From NCBI GenBank assembly GCA_021850485.1, contig JAJZLY010000007.1, positions 90,973 through 154,972 on the forward strand: 64,000 nucleotides of DNA. The letters run 5' to 3'. Below the pieces are notes generated by a model. It worked only from the letters and a program-made list of their open reading frames with translations, had not been told where the DNA came from and made no database searches. This document shows, piece by piece, positions 41,920 through 50,710 of this stretch. The stretch's first letter is position 1. Every line of letters begins with the position of its first letter. The stretch is from Bacillota bacterium (lineage in GTDB: Bacteria; Bacillota; Sulfobacillia; JAJZYS01; JAJZLH01). The position numbers and the translations under genes were made by a program.

Positions 41920-42864
41920 CTAGCCCTCCACCTTGCGGAAGCTGAGGCCCATCTGCTCCAGCTTCTCGCGCACTTCGTCCAGGGACTTGGTGCCAAGGTT
42001 GCGCACCTTCTTGATCTCTTCCTCGTCTTTTTGCACCAGCTCGTACACCGAGTTGATGCCAGCCCGCTTCAGGCAGTTGTAGGAGCGCACCGACAGGTCC
42101 AGCTCCTCAACCGGCATCTCTCGGATGCGGTCCTCGACAGTGGCTGTATGAGCACTTCCGGCACCTGTGTCGGCGGTTCCTGAGAGGCCAACAAACAGCC
42201 GCAGGTGGTTGGTCAGAATACCGGCAGAAATTGCCACGGCCTGCTCCGGAGACACAGCACCGTTGGTCCACAGCTCCAGCTCCAGGCGGTCGTAGTCCGT
42301 GACCTGACCGACCCGGGTATCGCTGATCGTGTAGTTGACCCGCCGCACCGGTGAGAACATGGCGTCCACCGGGATCAGACCGATTGGGGCGTCCGGGTGC
42401 TTGAGCTTGTCGGCACCGACATAACCCCGGCCCCGCTCGACCGTGATCTCCATCTCCAGATTCGCGCCCTTGGTCAAGGTGGCCAGCACCTGATCAGGGT
42501 TGAGCACATCGAGATCTGGGTCCTTGATCACATCGCCAGCCTTGACCTCACCTGCGCCCTTGGCCTCGATGCGGATGGTCTTTGGTTCTTCGGTGTGCAG
42601 CCGGACGTTCAATGACTTCAGATTGAGCACGATGTCGGTGGTGTCTTCGACAACACCAGGGATGGTGGAGAACTCGTGGAGCACGCCTTCGATCTTGACG
42701 GCAGTCACGGCAGCGCCCGGGATCGATCCGAGCAAAATCCGCCGCAGCGAGTTGCCCAACGTGATGCCGTAGCCTCGCTCCAGGGGCTCAACGACAAAGC
42801 GGCCATAGGTGCCACCGTTGTCCAGTTCGGCGACGGCGATGGTCGGGACGGTGGTGTCGGTCAC
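41920..42864 (-). CDS. rpoA: DNA-directed RNA polymerase subunit alpha
   Basis: A 314-residue alpha subunit. The N-terminal assembly domain has GYGITLGNSLRRILLGSIPGAAV, and the flexible linker precedes the C-terminal domain with VEELDLSVRSYNCLKRAGI and VRNLGTKSLDEVREKLEQ, which contacts UP elements and activators. GTG 42864 lies 8 nt after GAGGGGG and gives the normal length; an in-frame GTG at 42885 would add seven residues that are not conserved. It lies between rpsD and rplQ as usual. Confidence 0.97.
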   Translation of the reverse strand: MTDTTVPTIAVAELDNGGTYGRFVVEPLERGYGITLGNSLRRILLGSIPGAAVTAVKIEGVLHEFSTIPGVVEDTTDIVLNLKSLNVRLHTEEPKTIRIEAKGAGEVKAGDVIKDPDLDVLNPDQVLATLTKGANLEMEITVERGRGYVGADKLKHPDAPIGLIPVDAMFSPVRRVNYTISDTRVGQVTDYDRLELELWTNGAVSPEQAVAISAGILTNHLRLFVGLSGTADTGAGSAHTATVEDRIREMPVEELDLSVRSYNCLKRAGINSVYELVQKDEEEIKKVRNLGTKSLDEVREKLEQMGLSFRKVEG

Positions 42865-42881
42865 GCTCACAGCCCCCTCGC

Positions 42882-43508
42882 TCACCTTGAGTAAAGCTCC
42901 ACGATCATGTGCTCCTCGACCGGCGTATCGATCTCAGCTCGTTCCGGCAGGCGCAGGAAGGTGCCTTCCAGTTTGTCCATGTCGACCTCGAGCCAATCCG
43001 GGATGACCCGGCCTAACGCCAACTGCTGCAGATTCTCATAGCGAGGGTTCTTGCGGCTGCCCTCGACCACCGAGATCTTGTCTCCGGGCCGGACCAGCAT
43101 CGACGGAATCGACGCCTTGGTGCCGTTGAGCAAGAAGTGGCCGTGGCGGACCATTTGACGGGACTCTGGGCGGGATCCGCCTAGGCCCATCCGGTACACC
43201 ACATTGTCCAGTCGCCGCTCCAGAAGTTGCAACATGCGCTCGCCGGTTGCGCCGGTGGACCTCTGCGCCCGTTCGAAGTTGTTGCGGAACTGAGACTCCA
43301 TCAGGCCGTAGTAGCGCTTGGCCTTTTGCTTCTCGCGCAACTGCAGTCCGTAGCCGGACAGCTTGCGCCGACCCAGTCCGTGCTGGCCTGGCGGCACACC
43401 GCGCTTTTTCACGGGACATTTATCTGTATAGCACTTCTCAGCCTTCAGGAAGAGCTTGGTTCCCTCCCTGCGGCAGAGTCGGCAGACCGGTCCAGTCTCT
43501 CTCGCCAT
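42882..43508 (-). CDS. rpsD: 30S ribosomal protein S4 (zinc-binding form)
   Basis: A 208-residue primary 16S rRNA-binding protein and assembly initiator. The N-terminus carries four zinc ligands (Cys9, Cys12, Cys26, Cys31), marking the C+ form. The S4 RNA-binding domain shows [37 protein letters not shown] 43508 has a GAGGAAGAG site. S4 also represses translation of its operon in several bacteria; no leader structure was tested here. Confidence 0.97.
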   Translation of the reverse strand: MARETGPVCRLCRREGTKLFLKAEKCYTDKCPVKKRGVPPGQHGLGRRKLSGYGLQLREKQKAKRYYGLMESQFRNNFERAQRSTGATGERMLQLLERRLDNVVYRMGLGGSRPESRQMVRHGHFLLNGTKASIPSMLVRPGDKISVVEGSRKNPRYENLQQLALGRVIPDWLEVDMDKLEGTFLRLPERAEIDTPVEEHMIVELYSR

Positions 43509-43525
43509 GGTGTTCGCTCTTCCTC

Positions 43526-43918
43526 CTAGACCCGCCGCCGCTTGGGCGGTCGGCAGCCGTTATGTGGGATCGGTGTAACGTCCCGGATCATGGTGACTTC
43601 CAGCCCAGCCGTCTGCAGTGAGCGGATCGCCGCTTCGCGTCCGGCCCCCGGCCCCTTCACCCAAACCTCTACCTCGCGCATGCCCTGATCCATTGCCTGC
43701 TTGGCCGCCGCCTCGGCTGCCACCTGAGCTGCAAACGGGGTCGACTTCCTCGATCCCTTGAAGCCCTGCATCCCTGAAGACGCCCAGGCCAATGAATTCC
43801 CAGTGGGATCGGTAATGGTGACAAGCGTGTTGTTGAATGTGCTCTTCACATGGGCGATGCCGCGCTCCACATGGCGCCGCTCACGCTTTTTGGGACGACT
43901 TCCGGTCCGCTTAGGCAC
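43526..43918 (-). CDS. rpsK: 30S ribosomal protein S11
   Basis: A 130-residue platform protein with [44 protein letters not shown] and the C-terminal [21 protein letters not shown] 43918 is preceded by GAGGGGG. It lies between rpsM and rpsD, as in the alpha operon of most bacteria. Confidence 0.97.
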   Translation of the reverse strand: MPKRTGSRPKKRERRHVERGIAHVKSTFNNTLVTITDPTGNSLAWASSGMQGFKGSRKSTPFAAQVAAEAAAKQAMDQGMREVEVWVKGPGAGREAAIRSLQTAGLEVTMIRDVTPIPHNGCRPPKRRRV

Positions 43919-43957
43919 GAAGGGGCCCCCTCTCTCGGTTGCTGGTCGTCATGTGGG

Positions 43958-44332
43958 TCATACCTTCTTCCGCTTTACGCCGACGGTGCGCCGGGGTCCC
44001 TTGCGGGTGCGGGCGTTGGTATGCGTCCTCTGGCCGTGCACAGGCAGTCCGCGCCGATGGCGCACGCCACGGTATGCCGAGATCTCGACCAAGCGGCGGA
44101 TGTTCATCGCCGTGTCGCGCTGCAGATCCCCCTCCACCCGGTAGCCCTTTTCCACTGCATCGCGCAGCCGGGTCACCTGGTCCTCGGTGAGGTCGCGCAC
44201 CCGGGTGCTGGGGTCCACCTCGGTGTCGGTCAGAATCTTTTTGGCGAGGCTGGGGCCAATACCAAAAATGTACGGCAAAGCCGCTTCAATCCGCTTTTCG
44301 CGAGGCAAGTCGACGCCTGCGATACGTGCCAT
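43958..44332 (-). CDS. rpsM: 30S ribosomal protein S13
   Basis: A 124-residue head protein contacting tRNA and L5. It shows [25 protein letters not shown], the [22 protein letters not shown] segment and the basic tail [30 protein letters not shown] 44332 has a GGAGGG site, 11 bp after the rpmJ stop. Confidence 0.97.
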   Translation of the reverse strand: MARIAGVDLPREKRIEAALPYIFGIGPSLAKKILTDTEVDPSTRVRDLTEDQVTRLRDAVEKGYRVEGDLQRDTAMNIRRLVEISAYRGVRHRRGLPVHGQRTHTNARTRKGPRRTVGVKRKKV

Positions 44333-44343
44333 ATGATCCCTCC

Positions 44344-44457
44344 TTATCCCTGAGCCTGCTTGTGCTTGGGGTTCTCACAGATGACGAAGACCCGGCCCTG
44401 ACGGCGCACGATCTTGCATTTCTCACACATCTTCTTGACCGACGGTCGAACCTTCAT
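44344..44457 (-). CDS. rpmJ: 50S ribosomal protein L36 (zinc-binding form)
   Basis: A 37-residue protein encoded in a short frame between infA and rpsM. It begins [15 protein letters not shown] and ends [10 protein letters not shown]. The zinc ligands Cys11, Cys14, Cys27 and His32 identify the C+ type. The ATG at 44457 follows a GGAGGG site, and the TAA is followed directly by the rpsM ribosome binding site. Smaller than most annotation thresholds, but unambiguous. Confidence 0.97.
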   Translation of the reverse strand: MKVRPSVKKMCEKCKIVRRQGRVFVICENPKHKQAQG

Positions 44458-44472
44458 GATTGTCCCTCCAAC

Positions 44473-44691
44473 TCACTTCAGTCGATACGTGATACGGCCC
44501 CGAGTCAGATCGTATGGAGAAAGTTCAATGGTCACTCGGTCGCCGGGCAAGATGCGAATGAAGTGCATCCGGAGTTTGCCGGAGATATGGGCCAAGACCT
44601 TGTGGCCATTATCCAGCTCAACGCGAAACATGGCGTTGGGCAACGGCTCAACCACTCGTCCCTCCACCTCGATCGTGTCCTCCTTGGGCAT
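44473..44691 (-). CDS. infA: Translation initiation factor IF-1
   Basis: A 72-residue OB-fold factor that binds the 30S A site during initiation: [29 protein letters not shown] and the [20 protein letters not shown] tail are fully conserved. ATG 44691 has AGGAGGTG 6 nt upstream; the in-frame GTG at 44700 would overlap that site. Its first 44 nt overlap the 3' end of the KOW gene in a different frame. Confidence 0.96.
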   Translation of the reverse strand: MPKEDTIEVEGRVVEPLPNAMFRVELDNGHKVLAHISGKLRMHFIRILPGDRVTIELSPYDLTRGRITYRLK

Positions 44692-44983
44692 CCTCCGCAC
44701 CTCCTCTCCCGGTGACTTGGGTCCTGATGGCGTCCAGCTCCCGATTTAGCTCGTGGTCGTCCGGCCGATAGGATTGCGCTCGCCACTCTTGCAGCCGCTC
44801 GGTGGTAGCCTCTACCACCTCGAGATGGCGAACGTTCTTGGGCTTGGGACGGGCTACCAGATGGAGCTTGCCATCGGCGATCAGGCATCGTGCTTGGGCA
44901 TGGCCGACAACCATGAACAGTCGGTCCCGGTCACGTCCCCGCGTAGACCTTACCAAGTCGCCGTTGGCAGGCACTTCGGCCAT
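44648..44983 (-). CDS. KOW-domain RNA-binding protein
   Basis: A 111-residue protein with an N-terminal KOW motif ([23 protein letters not shown], about 4-26). It continues with [25 protein letters not shown], characteristic of the L14e-like KOW protein found between map and infA in many Firmicutes. Its function is unknown, with a ribosome-associated role likely. The last 20 residues (Gly/Thr/Asp-rich) overlap infA. ATG 44983 overlaps the TAA of map by a single step. No separate promoter is seen. Confidence 0.85.
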   Translation of the reverse strand: MAEVPANGDLVRSTRGRDRDRLFMVVGHAQARCLIADGKLHLVARPKPKNVRHLEVVEATTERLQEWRAQSYRPDDHELNRELDAIRTQVTGRGGAEDAQGGHDRGGGTSG

Positions 44984-44984
44984 T

Positions 44985-45728
44985 TTACACCACCGTCAGC
45001 ACGATCGGCTCGTCCGCCACGGCCACCGTGTGCTCGAAGTGTGCAGATGGGCGACGGTCCCTAGTGCGGATGGTCCAACCATCGGCATCAACCTCGATCT
45101 CCGCCGAGCCCAGATTGATCATCGGCTCGATGGCCAGGGTCATCCCTTCGCGCAACACCAAGCCCTGGCCCGGGGGACCATAGTTCACCACCATCGGGTC
45201 CTCATGCATCTGGCGGCCGATGCCATGACCGGCCAACTCGCGCACGATGCCATAGCCATGGACGCGCACGGTTTCTTCCACGGCGTTGGAGATGTCCGAC
45301 AAGTGGTTCCCCGGCACCGCTTGGCGGATCGCACGCTGCAACGAGGTCTCCGTCACCTGCATCAGCCGGGCCACGTCCGCCCTCACTTCGCCCACTGCCA
45401 CCGTGGTTGCCGTGTCGCTGTGCCAGCCGTCCAGAATGACGCCGAGGTCGATCGAGACGATATCGCCATCTTTCAGGCGGCGGTCGCTGGGAATGCCATG
45501 CACGACCTCTTCGTTGACACTGGCGCAGATGTTGGCCGGATATCCCTCGTAACCCATGAACGAGGGGATCGCCCCAGCTCCCAGGATCTGCTGCTCGGCC
45601 AGCCGGTCCAACTCCAGCAGGCTGACCCCTGGACGCACTGCCTGGCACAGGGTCTCCCGCACCTCGGCGGCCAGTCGGCCAGAGCGACGCATGGTGGCGA
45701 GCTCGTCTGAGCGCTTGATCACGACCAT
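44985..45728 (-). CDS. map: Type I methionine aminopeptidase
   Basis: A 247-residue enzyme that removes N-terminal methionine. The metal ligands are visible in IDLGVILDGWHSDTATTV (two Asp), ELAGHGIGRQMHEDP (His), AIEPMI (Glu) and HFEHTV (Glu/His region). ATG 45728 has a GGAGGCG site; an extended frame to 45911 runs into adk and is rejected. The start overlaps the adk 3' end by 10 nt. Confidence 0.96.
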   Translation of the reverse strand: MVVIKRSDELATMRRSGRLAAEVRETLCQAVRPGVSLLELDRLAEQQILGAGAIPSFMGYEGYPANICASVNEEVVHGIPSDRRLKDGDIVSIDLGVILDGWHSDTATTVAVGEVRADVARLMQVTETSLQRAIRQAVPGNHLSDISNAVEETVRVHGYGIVRELAGHGIGRQMHEDPMVVNYGPPGQGLVLREGMTLAIEPMINLGSAEIEVDADGWTIRTRDRRPSAHFEHTVAVADEPIVLTVV

Positions 45729-46375
45729 CCGATCGCCTCCTTCAGGCGCGCCGCCACCTGGTCCTGGCTGCCCATTCCATCGACGGCAGTCAGTCGCTTT
45801 CCTTGCTCGTAAAACGCGATCAGAGGCGCCGTCTTTTCGTCGTAGACGGCCAACCTGCGGGCCACGGTCTCCGGTTGGTCGTCGGTGCGCTGGATCAACG
45901 TGCCACCACACACGTCGCAGATGCCGCTGTGCCGCGGCGGCTGGCTCGTCAGCTGGTAGATGCGCTGGCAGCTCTGGCAGGTCAGGCGCCCACTGAGGCG
46001 GGCGATCAGTTCAGCTCTCGCCACTTCGACCAGAATAGCTACGGCCGGCTGCCGGCCGAGGTCTGCCAGCAGTTGATCTAACATCTCAGCCTGCGGTGCG
46101 GTGCGCGGGAACCCGTCCAAGAACACCCCGCCCCGAGCATCGGGAGCAGCCATCCGCTCCTTGATCAGATCGATGATCAAGGGGTCTGGCACATATTCTC
46201 CGCGCTCCATAAACCCGTTCGCCTGTAGGCCGAGGGGGCTTTGGGCCGCGACCGCCGCTCTGAGAATGTCTCCGGTGGAGATGTGTGGCCAGTGCGATTC
46301 GGCGGCCAAACCAGCCGCCTGAGTCCCCTTGCCAGCCCCAGGTGGCCCCAGCAGCACCACGGTCTGTGCGCTCAT
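45719..46375 (-). CDS. adk: Adenylate kinase (zinc-lid form)
   Basis: A 218-residue enzyme (ATP + AMP = 2 ADP). Walker A is GPPGAGKGTQ (10-19), FLDGFPRT marks the AMP-binding core, and the LID contains four Cys (133, 136, 153, 156), the zinc-binding type common in Gram-positives. Placed between secY and map as usual; its ATG overlaps the secY stop (ATGA). Confidence 0.96.
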   Translation of the reverse strand: MSAQTVVLLGPPGAGKGTQAAGLAAESHWPHISTGDILRAAVAAQSPLGLQANGFMERGEYVPDPLIIDLIKERMAAPDARGGVFLDGFPRTAPQAEMLDQLLADLGRQPAVAILVEVARAELIARLSGRLTCQSCQRIYQLTSQPPRHSGICDVCGGTLIQRTDDQPETVARRLAVYDEKTAPLIAFYEQGKRLTAVDGMGSQDQVAARLKEAIGWS

Positions 46376-47646
46376 CGCAAGAACCCCTGGTAATTCCGCA
46401 TGATCAACTGTGCCTGGATCTGCTTGATCGTCTCCACCGTGACCATCACCACAATCAGCAGCGCCGTGCCACCGAAGTAGATATTGGGGATATTGGTGAG
46501 TCCGACCATCAAAGTCGGCATAATGGCGATGATACCCAGAAACAGTGCGCCCATCACGACCAGCCGGGAGGCCACACGCGTCAGGTATTCGGCCGTCGGC
46601 TTGCCCGGGCGGATGCCGGGGATGAAGCCGCCGTACTTCTTGAGGTTGTCGGCGACGTCATCGGGCTTGAACACGATGAACGTGTAGAAGAATGTGAAGG
46701 CGACCACCAGACAGAACTGCAACACCAGGTTCAATGGCTGGCCAAAGGCGATCGCACCAGCGATCGAGTGCAACACAGCATTATTCCAATAAGACGCCAG
46801 GGTCTGAGGCAAGATCAGCAGTGCGATCGCAAAGATGACCGGAATCACACCGGCAGGGTTCATCTTGATCGGCAGATGGGTGGTGGTGCCCTGATACATG
46901 CGCCGGCCAACCATTCGTTTCGCGTACTGCACGGGGATTCGTCTTTCTGCCTCGGTGAAGGCCACCACCCCGGCGATCACGGCGGCACCCACCACCAGTA
47001 GCAGCAGCACGCTGAAGATGCTGACCGTACCTGCCTGCAGGTAACTGAACAGGGTGCCCACGCCTCCTGGAAGCTGGGCCACGATGCCAGCGACGATGAT
47101 CAGGGAGATGCCGTTGCCGATGCCGTACTCAGTGATCAGTTCGCCGATCCACATCAGCAAGACGCTGCCGACGGTCAGGGTCAGGGCAATGATGACGATG
47201 GTGCCCAAACCAGGGGTCTTCACCACACCGGCCAATCGAGACAGGGTGATGGTCGTTCCGAACGACTGCACCAGAGCCAATGCGACGGTCAGGTAGCGAG
47301 TGTACTGCGTGATCTTCTTCTGGCCCTCTTGGCCTTCCTTGGACAACTCCTCCAAGGACGGGATCACCGTGGTCAGCAGCTGCATGATGATCGAAGCGTT
47401 GATGTAGGGAAAGATCGACATGGCAAAGATCGAAAAGGTGAAGAAGGCACCGCCGGAAAACAGGTTGAGCAAGCCGAACAAGCTGACCTGACTGGATTGC
47501 AGGGCAGCTTGTAATGTCGTTGCATCGACGCCCGGCACCGGAATCCACACACCCATTCGGAAGATCAAAAACATCAGTAGGGTGAACAGCAGCCGGCGTC
47601 TGAGATCGCCGGTGACGTGCACTGCCTGGTTCATCCCCTGCAACAT
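46372..47646 (-). CDS. secY: Preprotein translocase subunit SecY
   Basis: A 424-residue inner-membrane channel with ten hydrophobic segments; GVWIPVPGVDATTLQAAL and IPYINASIIMQLLTTVIP are conserved SecY motifs, and the C-terminus shows the typical cytoplasmic tail. It forms the SecYEG pore with SecE and SecG (not in this window). ATG 47646 overlaps the rplO stop (TAATG) and is preceded by GCGAGG; Met5 is an alternative. Confidence 0.96.
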   Translation of the reverse strand: MLQGMNQAVHVTGDLRRRLLFTLLMFLIFRMGVWIPVPGVDATTLQAALQSSQVSLFGLLNLFSGGAFFTFSIFAMSIFPYINASIIMQLLTTVIPSLEELSKEGQEGQKKITQYTRYLTVALALVQSFGTTITLSRLAGVVKTPGLGTIVIIALTLTVGSVLLMWIGELITEYGIGNGISLIIVAGIVAQLPGGVGTLFSYLQAGTVSIFSVLLLLVVGAAVIAGVVAFTEAERRIPVQYAKRMVGRRMYQGTTTHLPIKMNPAGVIPVIFAIALLILPQTLASYWNNAVLHSIAGAIAFGQPLNLVLQFCLVVAFTFFYTFIVFKPDDVADNLKKYGGFIPGIRPGKPTAEYLTRVASRLVVMGALFLGIIAIMPTLMVGLTNIPNIYFGGTALLIVVMVTVETIKQIQAQLIMRNYQGFLR

Positions 47647-48080
47647 TAGAGAACCTCGCAGCTGCCGCCGGCAGCCTCGATTTTCGCCTTGGCGGACTCT
47701 GAAAAGGCGTGCGCCCGAACCGTCAGTTTCTGACTGAGGTCGCCGCTACCCAACACCTTGACCGGTCCAGGCCGACGAACCACGCGCTTTTCCCGCAACA
47801 GGTCCGGCGTGATCTCGCTGACTCCCAGTGCGGCCAGGACTCCGACATTCACCACGTTCACGGTCTTCGGCTCCAGCGGTGTGAAACCGCGAATCGGCAT
47901 GCGGCGTTGCAGCGGCATCTGACCGCCCTCAAACCCGGGGCGGATGCTGCCGCCAGCGCGCGCCTTCTGACCCTTATGGCCACGGGTCGAGGTCTTGCCA
48001 TGGCCGGAGCCGATGCCGCGACCAATCCGCTTCCTAGGATGACGGGCGCCTTCGGCCGGATGCAGGTCACCGAGGTTCAT
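47646..48080 (-). CDS. rplO: 50S ribosomal protein L15
   Basis: A 144-residue ribosomal protein: RKRIGRGIGSGHGKTSTRGHKGQKARAG near the N-terminus and GFEGGQMPLQRRMPIRGFT in the middle are the L15 signature. Its start overlaps the rpmD stop (ATGA). It lies in the conserved spc order between L30 and SecY. Confidence 0.97.
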   Translation of the reverse strand: MNLGDLHPAEGARHPRKRIGRGIGSGHGKTSTRGHKGQKARAGGSIRPGFEGGQMPLQRRMPIRGFTPLEPKTVNVVNVGVLAALGVSEITPDLLREKRVVRRPGPVKVLGSGDLSQKLTVRAHAFSESAKAKIEAAGGSCEVL

Positions 48081-48619
48081 TTGGCCGTGGGCTCCTTTCG
48101 AGGCTTACTTTTGGCCGGAGCCTTGGCAGCGGCCGCCGCAGGGGCGACCTTGACCTTGGCCGCGGCTTCAGGCTTCTTCTTGGCCGGAGCCTTGGCTGCG
48201 GGTTTGGCTGCGGGTTTGGCTACGGGCTTGGCTGCGGGCTTTGCGGCCACCTTGGGTGCACCCACCGCCTTTGCGTCTGCCTTGGCCCCAACCGTGGTCT
48301 TGACCGTGGCTGCCGCCGTCATCTTGGGCGTCGATGCAGCTGACGCACGCGGCTTGGCGGTGACAGCGGCCGGTAGGCTCGGCTCGGCCTGGGCCGGACG
48401 ATGGCGGCGAAAGGTCGGTGTGACCTCTTGGTCCATGACCTCTTCGGTGGCCACCAGGTGTGTGATCTTGCGCACCATGCCGCGCAGCGACGGCGTGTCG
48501 CGCCGCACTACCGACTGGTGCATCCGGCGCAGACCCAGCGCCCTGGCGGTGTCCATCTGGTCTGACTCATAACCGTGCACGCTCTTGACCAGGGTGATCC
48601 TCAGCATTGCCTGTGCCAT
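48077..48619 (-). CDS. rpmD: 50S ribosomal protein L30 with long Lys/Ala/Pro-rich C-terminal tail
   Basis: A 180-residue protein. Residues 1-64 are a normal L30 ([53 protein letters not shown]). The remaining 116 residues are low-complexity and highly basic, with [16 protein letters not shown] repeats, resembling histone H1 or nucleoid-associated tails. Normal L30 is about 60 residues, so the tail nearly triples it. The frame is uninterrupted and the downstream rplO start overlaps its stop, so this is not a frameshift. The tail may contact rRNA or DNA; function unknown. Underlying DNA contains 12-bp tandem repeats. Confidence 0.92.
   Translation of the reverse strand: MAQAMLRITLVKSVHGYESDQMDTARALGLRRMHQSVVRRDTPSLRGMVRKITHLVATEEVMDQEVTPTFRRHRPAQAEPSLPAAVTAKPRASAASTPKMTAAATVKTTVGAKADAKAVGAPKVAAKPAAKPVAKPAAKPAAKAPAKKKPEAAAKVKVAPAAAAAKAPAKSKPRKEPTAK
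48192..48239. repeat. Tandem 12-bp repeat within the L30 tail coding region
   Basis: Four copies of TTGGCTGCGGGT-like units stand in tandem (two identical, two with one or two changes). On the minus strand each encodes a Lys-Pro-Ala-Ala-type tetrapeptide. The array shows how the tail may have grown by slippage. Confidence 0.7.
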
Positions 48620-48620
48620 A

Positions 48621-49148
48621 TCAGCCGATCAGCTCCTCAACCGCGTCCTCGCGCCGACGCATGCGGGCCACTTCTTCGCGGCTGCGCAATTGCTTGAGGG
48701 CATCGACGGTGGCACTGACCACATTGTGTGGGGTGTTGGAACCCAATGATTTGGTGACGATGTCGCGCAAGCCCACCATCTCCATCACCGCCCGCACCGA
48801 GCCACCAGCGATAATGCCCGTTCCCTCACGAGCCGGCTTGATCAGGACCTGGCCCGCCCCATGGTGCCCGAGCACCTCATGCGGAATGGTCGTGCTGACC
48901 ATCGGCACGGTAAACAGGTGCTTCTTGCCCTTGTCGATGCCCTTGCGAATCGCCTCAGGAATCTCTTGCGCCTTGCCCAGACCAACGCCGACTCGGCCCT
49001 TTTGGTCCCCGACCACGACCAGCGCCGAAAAGGAGAAGCGGCGTCCGCCCTTCACCACTTTGGCAACCCGGTTGATCGACACCACTCGCTCTTGGAATTC
49101 GGAGTCCCGTTCAGAGCGGCGGTCCCGTTCACGATCTCTGCGTGCCAG
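48621..49148 (-). CDS. rpsE: 30S ribosomal protein S5 (probable CTG start)
   Basis: A ribosomal protein of about 175 residues. The conserved core [27 protein letters not shown] begins at a GTG (49085), but the in-frame upstream codons encode [20 protein letters not shown], and [13 protein letters not shown] is the normal S5 N-terminus. No ATG, GTG or TTG precedes it in frame before a TGA. A CTG at 49148 lies 8 nt after a strong AAGGGGGG site, so CTG initiation is the best reading. If the GTG were used, S5 would lack its N-terminal extension. S5 shapes the mRNA entrance and decoding fidelity. Confidence 0.9.
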   Translation of the reverse strand: MARRDRERDRRSERDSEFQERVVSINRVAKVVKGGRRFSFSALVVVGDQKGRVGVGLGKAQEIPEAIRKGIDKGKKHLFTVPMVSTTIPHEVLGHHGAGQVLIKPAREGTGIIAGGSVRAVMEMVGLRDIVTKSLGSNTPHNVVSATVDALKQLRSREEVARMRRREDAVEELIG

Positions 49149-49175
49149 TGCGAAAACCCCCCTTCATCGCTGCGC

Positions 49176-49541
49176 TCAAAATTTCAATCCGGCGGCTCTG
49201 GCTGCATCCGCCAGGGCAGCAACCCGGCCGTGGTACAGGTACCCGCCACGGTCGAACACCACCTGGTCGATGCCCTTGGCCAGCGTCCGTTCCGCCACCA
49301 ACTGTCCCACTTGCTTGGCTCCGTCGATGTTCCCACCGGCGGCCTTCGCCCGCAGGGCCTGGTCCAAGGAACTGGCAGCCACCAAGGTGTGCCCGCTCTG
49401 GTCGTCCACCACCTGGGCGTAGATATGTTTCAGGCTCCGATAGACCACCAGCCTGGGACGGCCAGGCATTCCGGACACCTTTCCTCTCACCCGGCGGTGG
49501 CGCATCTCCCGCCGCTCGTTGCGATCCTCTCGCTTGTGCAT
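49176..49541 (-). CDS. rplR: 50S ribosomal protein L18
   Basis: A 121-residue 5S rRNA-binding protein with [37 protein letters not shown] and the C-terminal [26 protein letters not shown]. The basic N-terminal tail is usual. Between rplF and rpsE in the conserved spc order; ATG 49541 lies 9 bp after the rplF stop. Confidence 0.97.
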   Translation of the reverse strand: MHKREDRNERREMRHRRVRGKVSGMPGRPRLVVYRSLKHIYAQVVDDQSGHTLVAASSLDQALRAKAAGGNIDGAKQVGQLVAERTLAKGIDQVVFDRGGYLYHGRVAALADAARAAGLKF

Positions 49542-49550
49542 GGGCGCCTC

Positions 49551-50090
49551 CTACTTCTTTCCGGCCTTGCCGACCTTGCGCTTGACCCGTTCACCCTGGT
49601 AGCGGATACCCTTACCCTGGTACGGCTCAGGCGGCCGCACCGAACGGATCTTGGCCGCCAGTTCGCCGACCGTCTCCCGGTTGGCGCCTTTGACCACGAC
49701 CACCGCCGGCTGCGGCACCTCGAACTGAATACCAGGCGGCGGCACGATTTCCACCGGGTGGCTGTGGCCAACGGTCAGGGTCAGGGTCTGGCCGCTCAGC
49801 GCTGCCCTGTAGCCGACGCCCTGCAATTCGAGCCGGCGCTCGAAGCCGGCCGACACGCCGGTCACCATGTTGGCAACCAGCGCTCGATTCAGCCCGTGCA
49901 TGGCCCGCACCTCGGGCGTGTCCTGACCTCTGGTCAGCTGCAGCACCCCATCTTGGTGTGAGATGCCGAGGCGGTGATCGATCGTGCGTGAGAGGTGGCC
50001 CTTCGGTCCCTTGACCGAGACAAAGCCCCCCTGCAACTCGATCTCCACGCCGGGCGGCACCGGAATGGGACGCTCGCCTACCCGTGACAT
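49551..50090 (-). CDS. rplF: 50S ribosomal protein L6
   Basis: A 179-residue protein near the factor-binding site, made of two repeats. It shows SRVGERPIPVPPGVEIELQGGFVSVKGPKG and the C-terminal PEPYQGKGIRYQGERVKRKVGKAGKK. It starts at ATG 50090, 12 bp after the rpsH stop. Confidence 0.97.
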   Translation of the reverse strand: MSRVGERPIPVPPGVEIELQGGFVSVKGPKGHLSRTIDHRLGISHQDGVLQLTRGQDTPEVRAMHGLNRALVANMVTGVSAGFERRLELQGVGYRAALSGQTLTLTVGHSHPVEIVPPPGIQFEVPQPAVVVVKGANRETVGELAAKIRSVRPPEPYQGKGIRYQGERVKRKVGKAGKK

Positions 50091-50102
50091 CTTCTCAGCT
50101 CC

Positions 50103-50498
50103 TCACCAAATGTAGGCCAAGATCTCGCCGCCGAGTCCCAGCCGACGCGCCTCTTGGTCCGTGACGATGCCGCGAGAGGTGGACACAATGGCCACACCCA
50201 AACCACCCAGCACCTTTGGCACCTCGTCCTTGCCGGCATACACCCGCAGGCCGGGGTGGCTGATCCGGCGCAGTCCCTGCACCACCCGGCTCTTGTTGGC
50301 GCCGTACTTCAGGTGCAGCCGCAGGTACGGATGGCCATCTTTGGTGGTGCGCTCGTAGCGGCGAATGAATCCCTCCGCCTGCAGGATGTGGGCGATCGCC
50401 TCCTTGACGTGAGAGGTCGGCATCTCCACCTGCTCGTGGTGCGCACCACTGGCGTTGCGGATGCGGGTCAGCATATCTGCAATGGGGTCAGTCATCAT
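50103..50498 (-). CDS. rpsH: 30S ribosomal protein S8
   Basis: A 131-residue central-domain protein of 16S rRNA. It shows [16 protein letters not shown] and the C-terminal [33 protein letters not shown], the usual S8 end. Two ATGs stand in tandem; the first fits the AGGAGGTG spacing. S8 represses the spc operon in E. coli; no target structure was tested here. Confidence 0.97.
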   Translation of the reverse strand: MMTDPIADMLTRIRNASGAHHEQVEMPTSHVKEAIAHILQAEGFIRRYERTTKDGHPYLRLHLKYGANKSRVVQGLRRISHPGLRVYAGKDEVPKVLGGLGVAIVSTSRGIVTDQEARRLGLGGEILAYIW

Positions 50499-50511
50499 TG
50501 GCGCACACCTC

Positions 50512-50697
50512 CTACCAGCTGGACTTGGTCACGCCGGGAAGCTCTCCGCGCTGCGCCCGTTGCCGGAAGCAGTGGCGGCAAAGGCCGAACCGGCGCATAA
50601 AGGCTCTGGCCCGACCGCACCCGAGGCAGCGGTTGTAGGCCTGGGCCTTGAACTTGTGCGGCCGGGCGGCCCGGATCACCTGCGACTTCTTTGCCAT
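50512..50697 (-). CDS. rpsZ: 30S ribosomal protein S14 type Z
   Basis: A 61-residue zinc-binding S14 with ligands Cys24, Cys27, Cys40 and Cys43 ([24 protein letters not shown]) and the short KSSW ending. This zinc form is standard for Gram-positive and thermophilic bacteria. It lies between rplE and rpsH. Confidence 0.97.
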   Translation of the reverse strand: MAKKSQVIRAARPHKFKAQAYNRCLGCGRARAFMRRFGLCRHCFRQRAQRGELPGVTKSSW

Positions 50698-50710
50698 GCT
50701 CCTCCACCTC

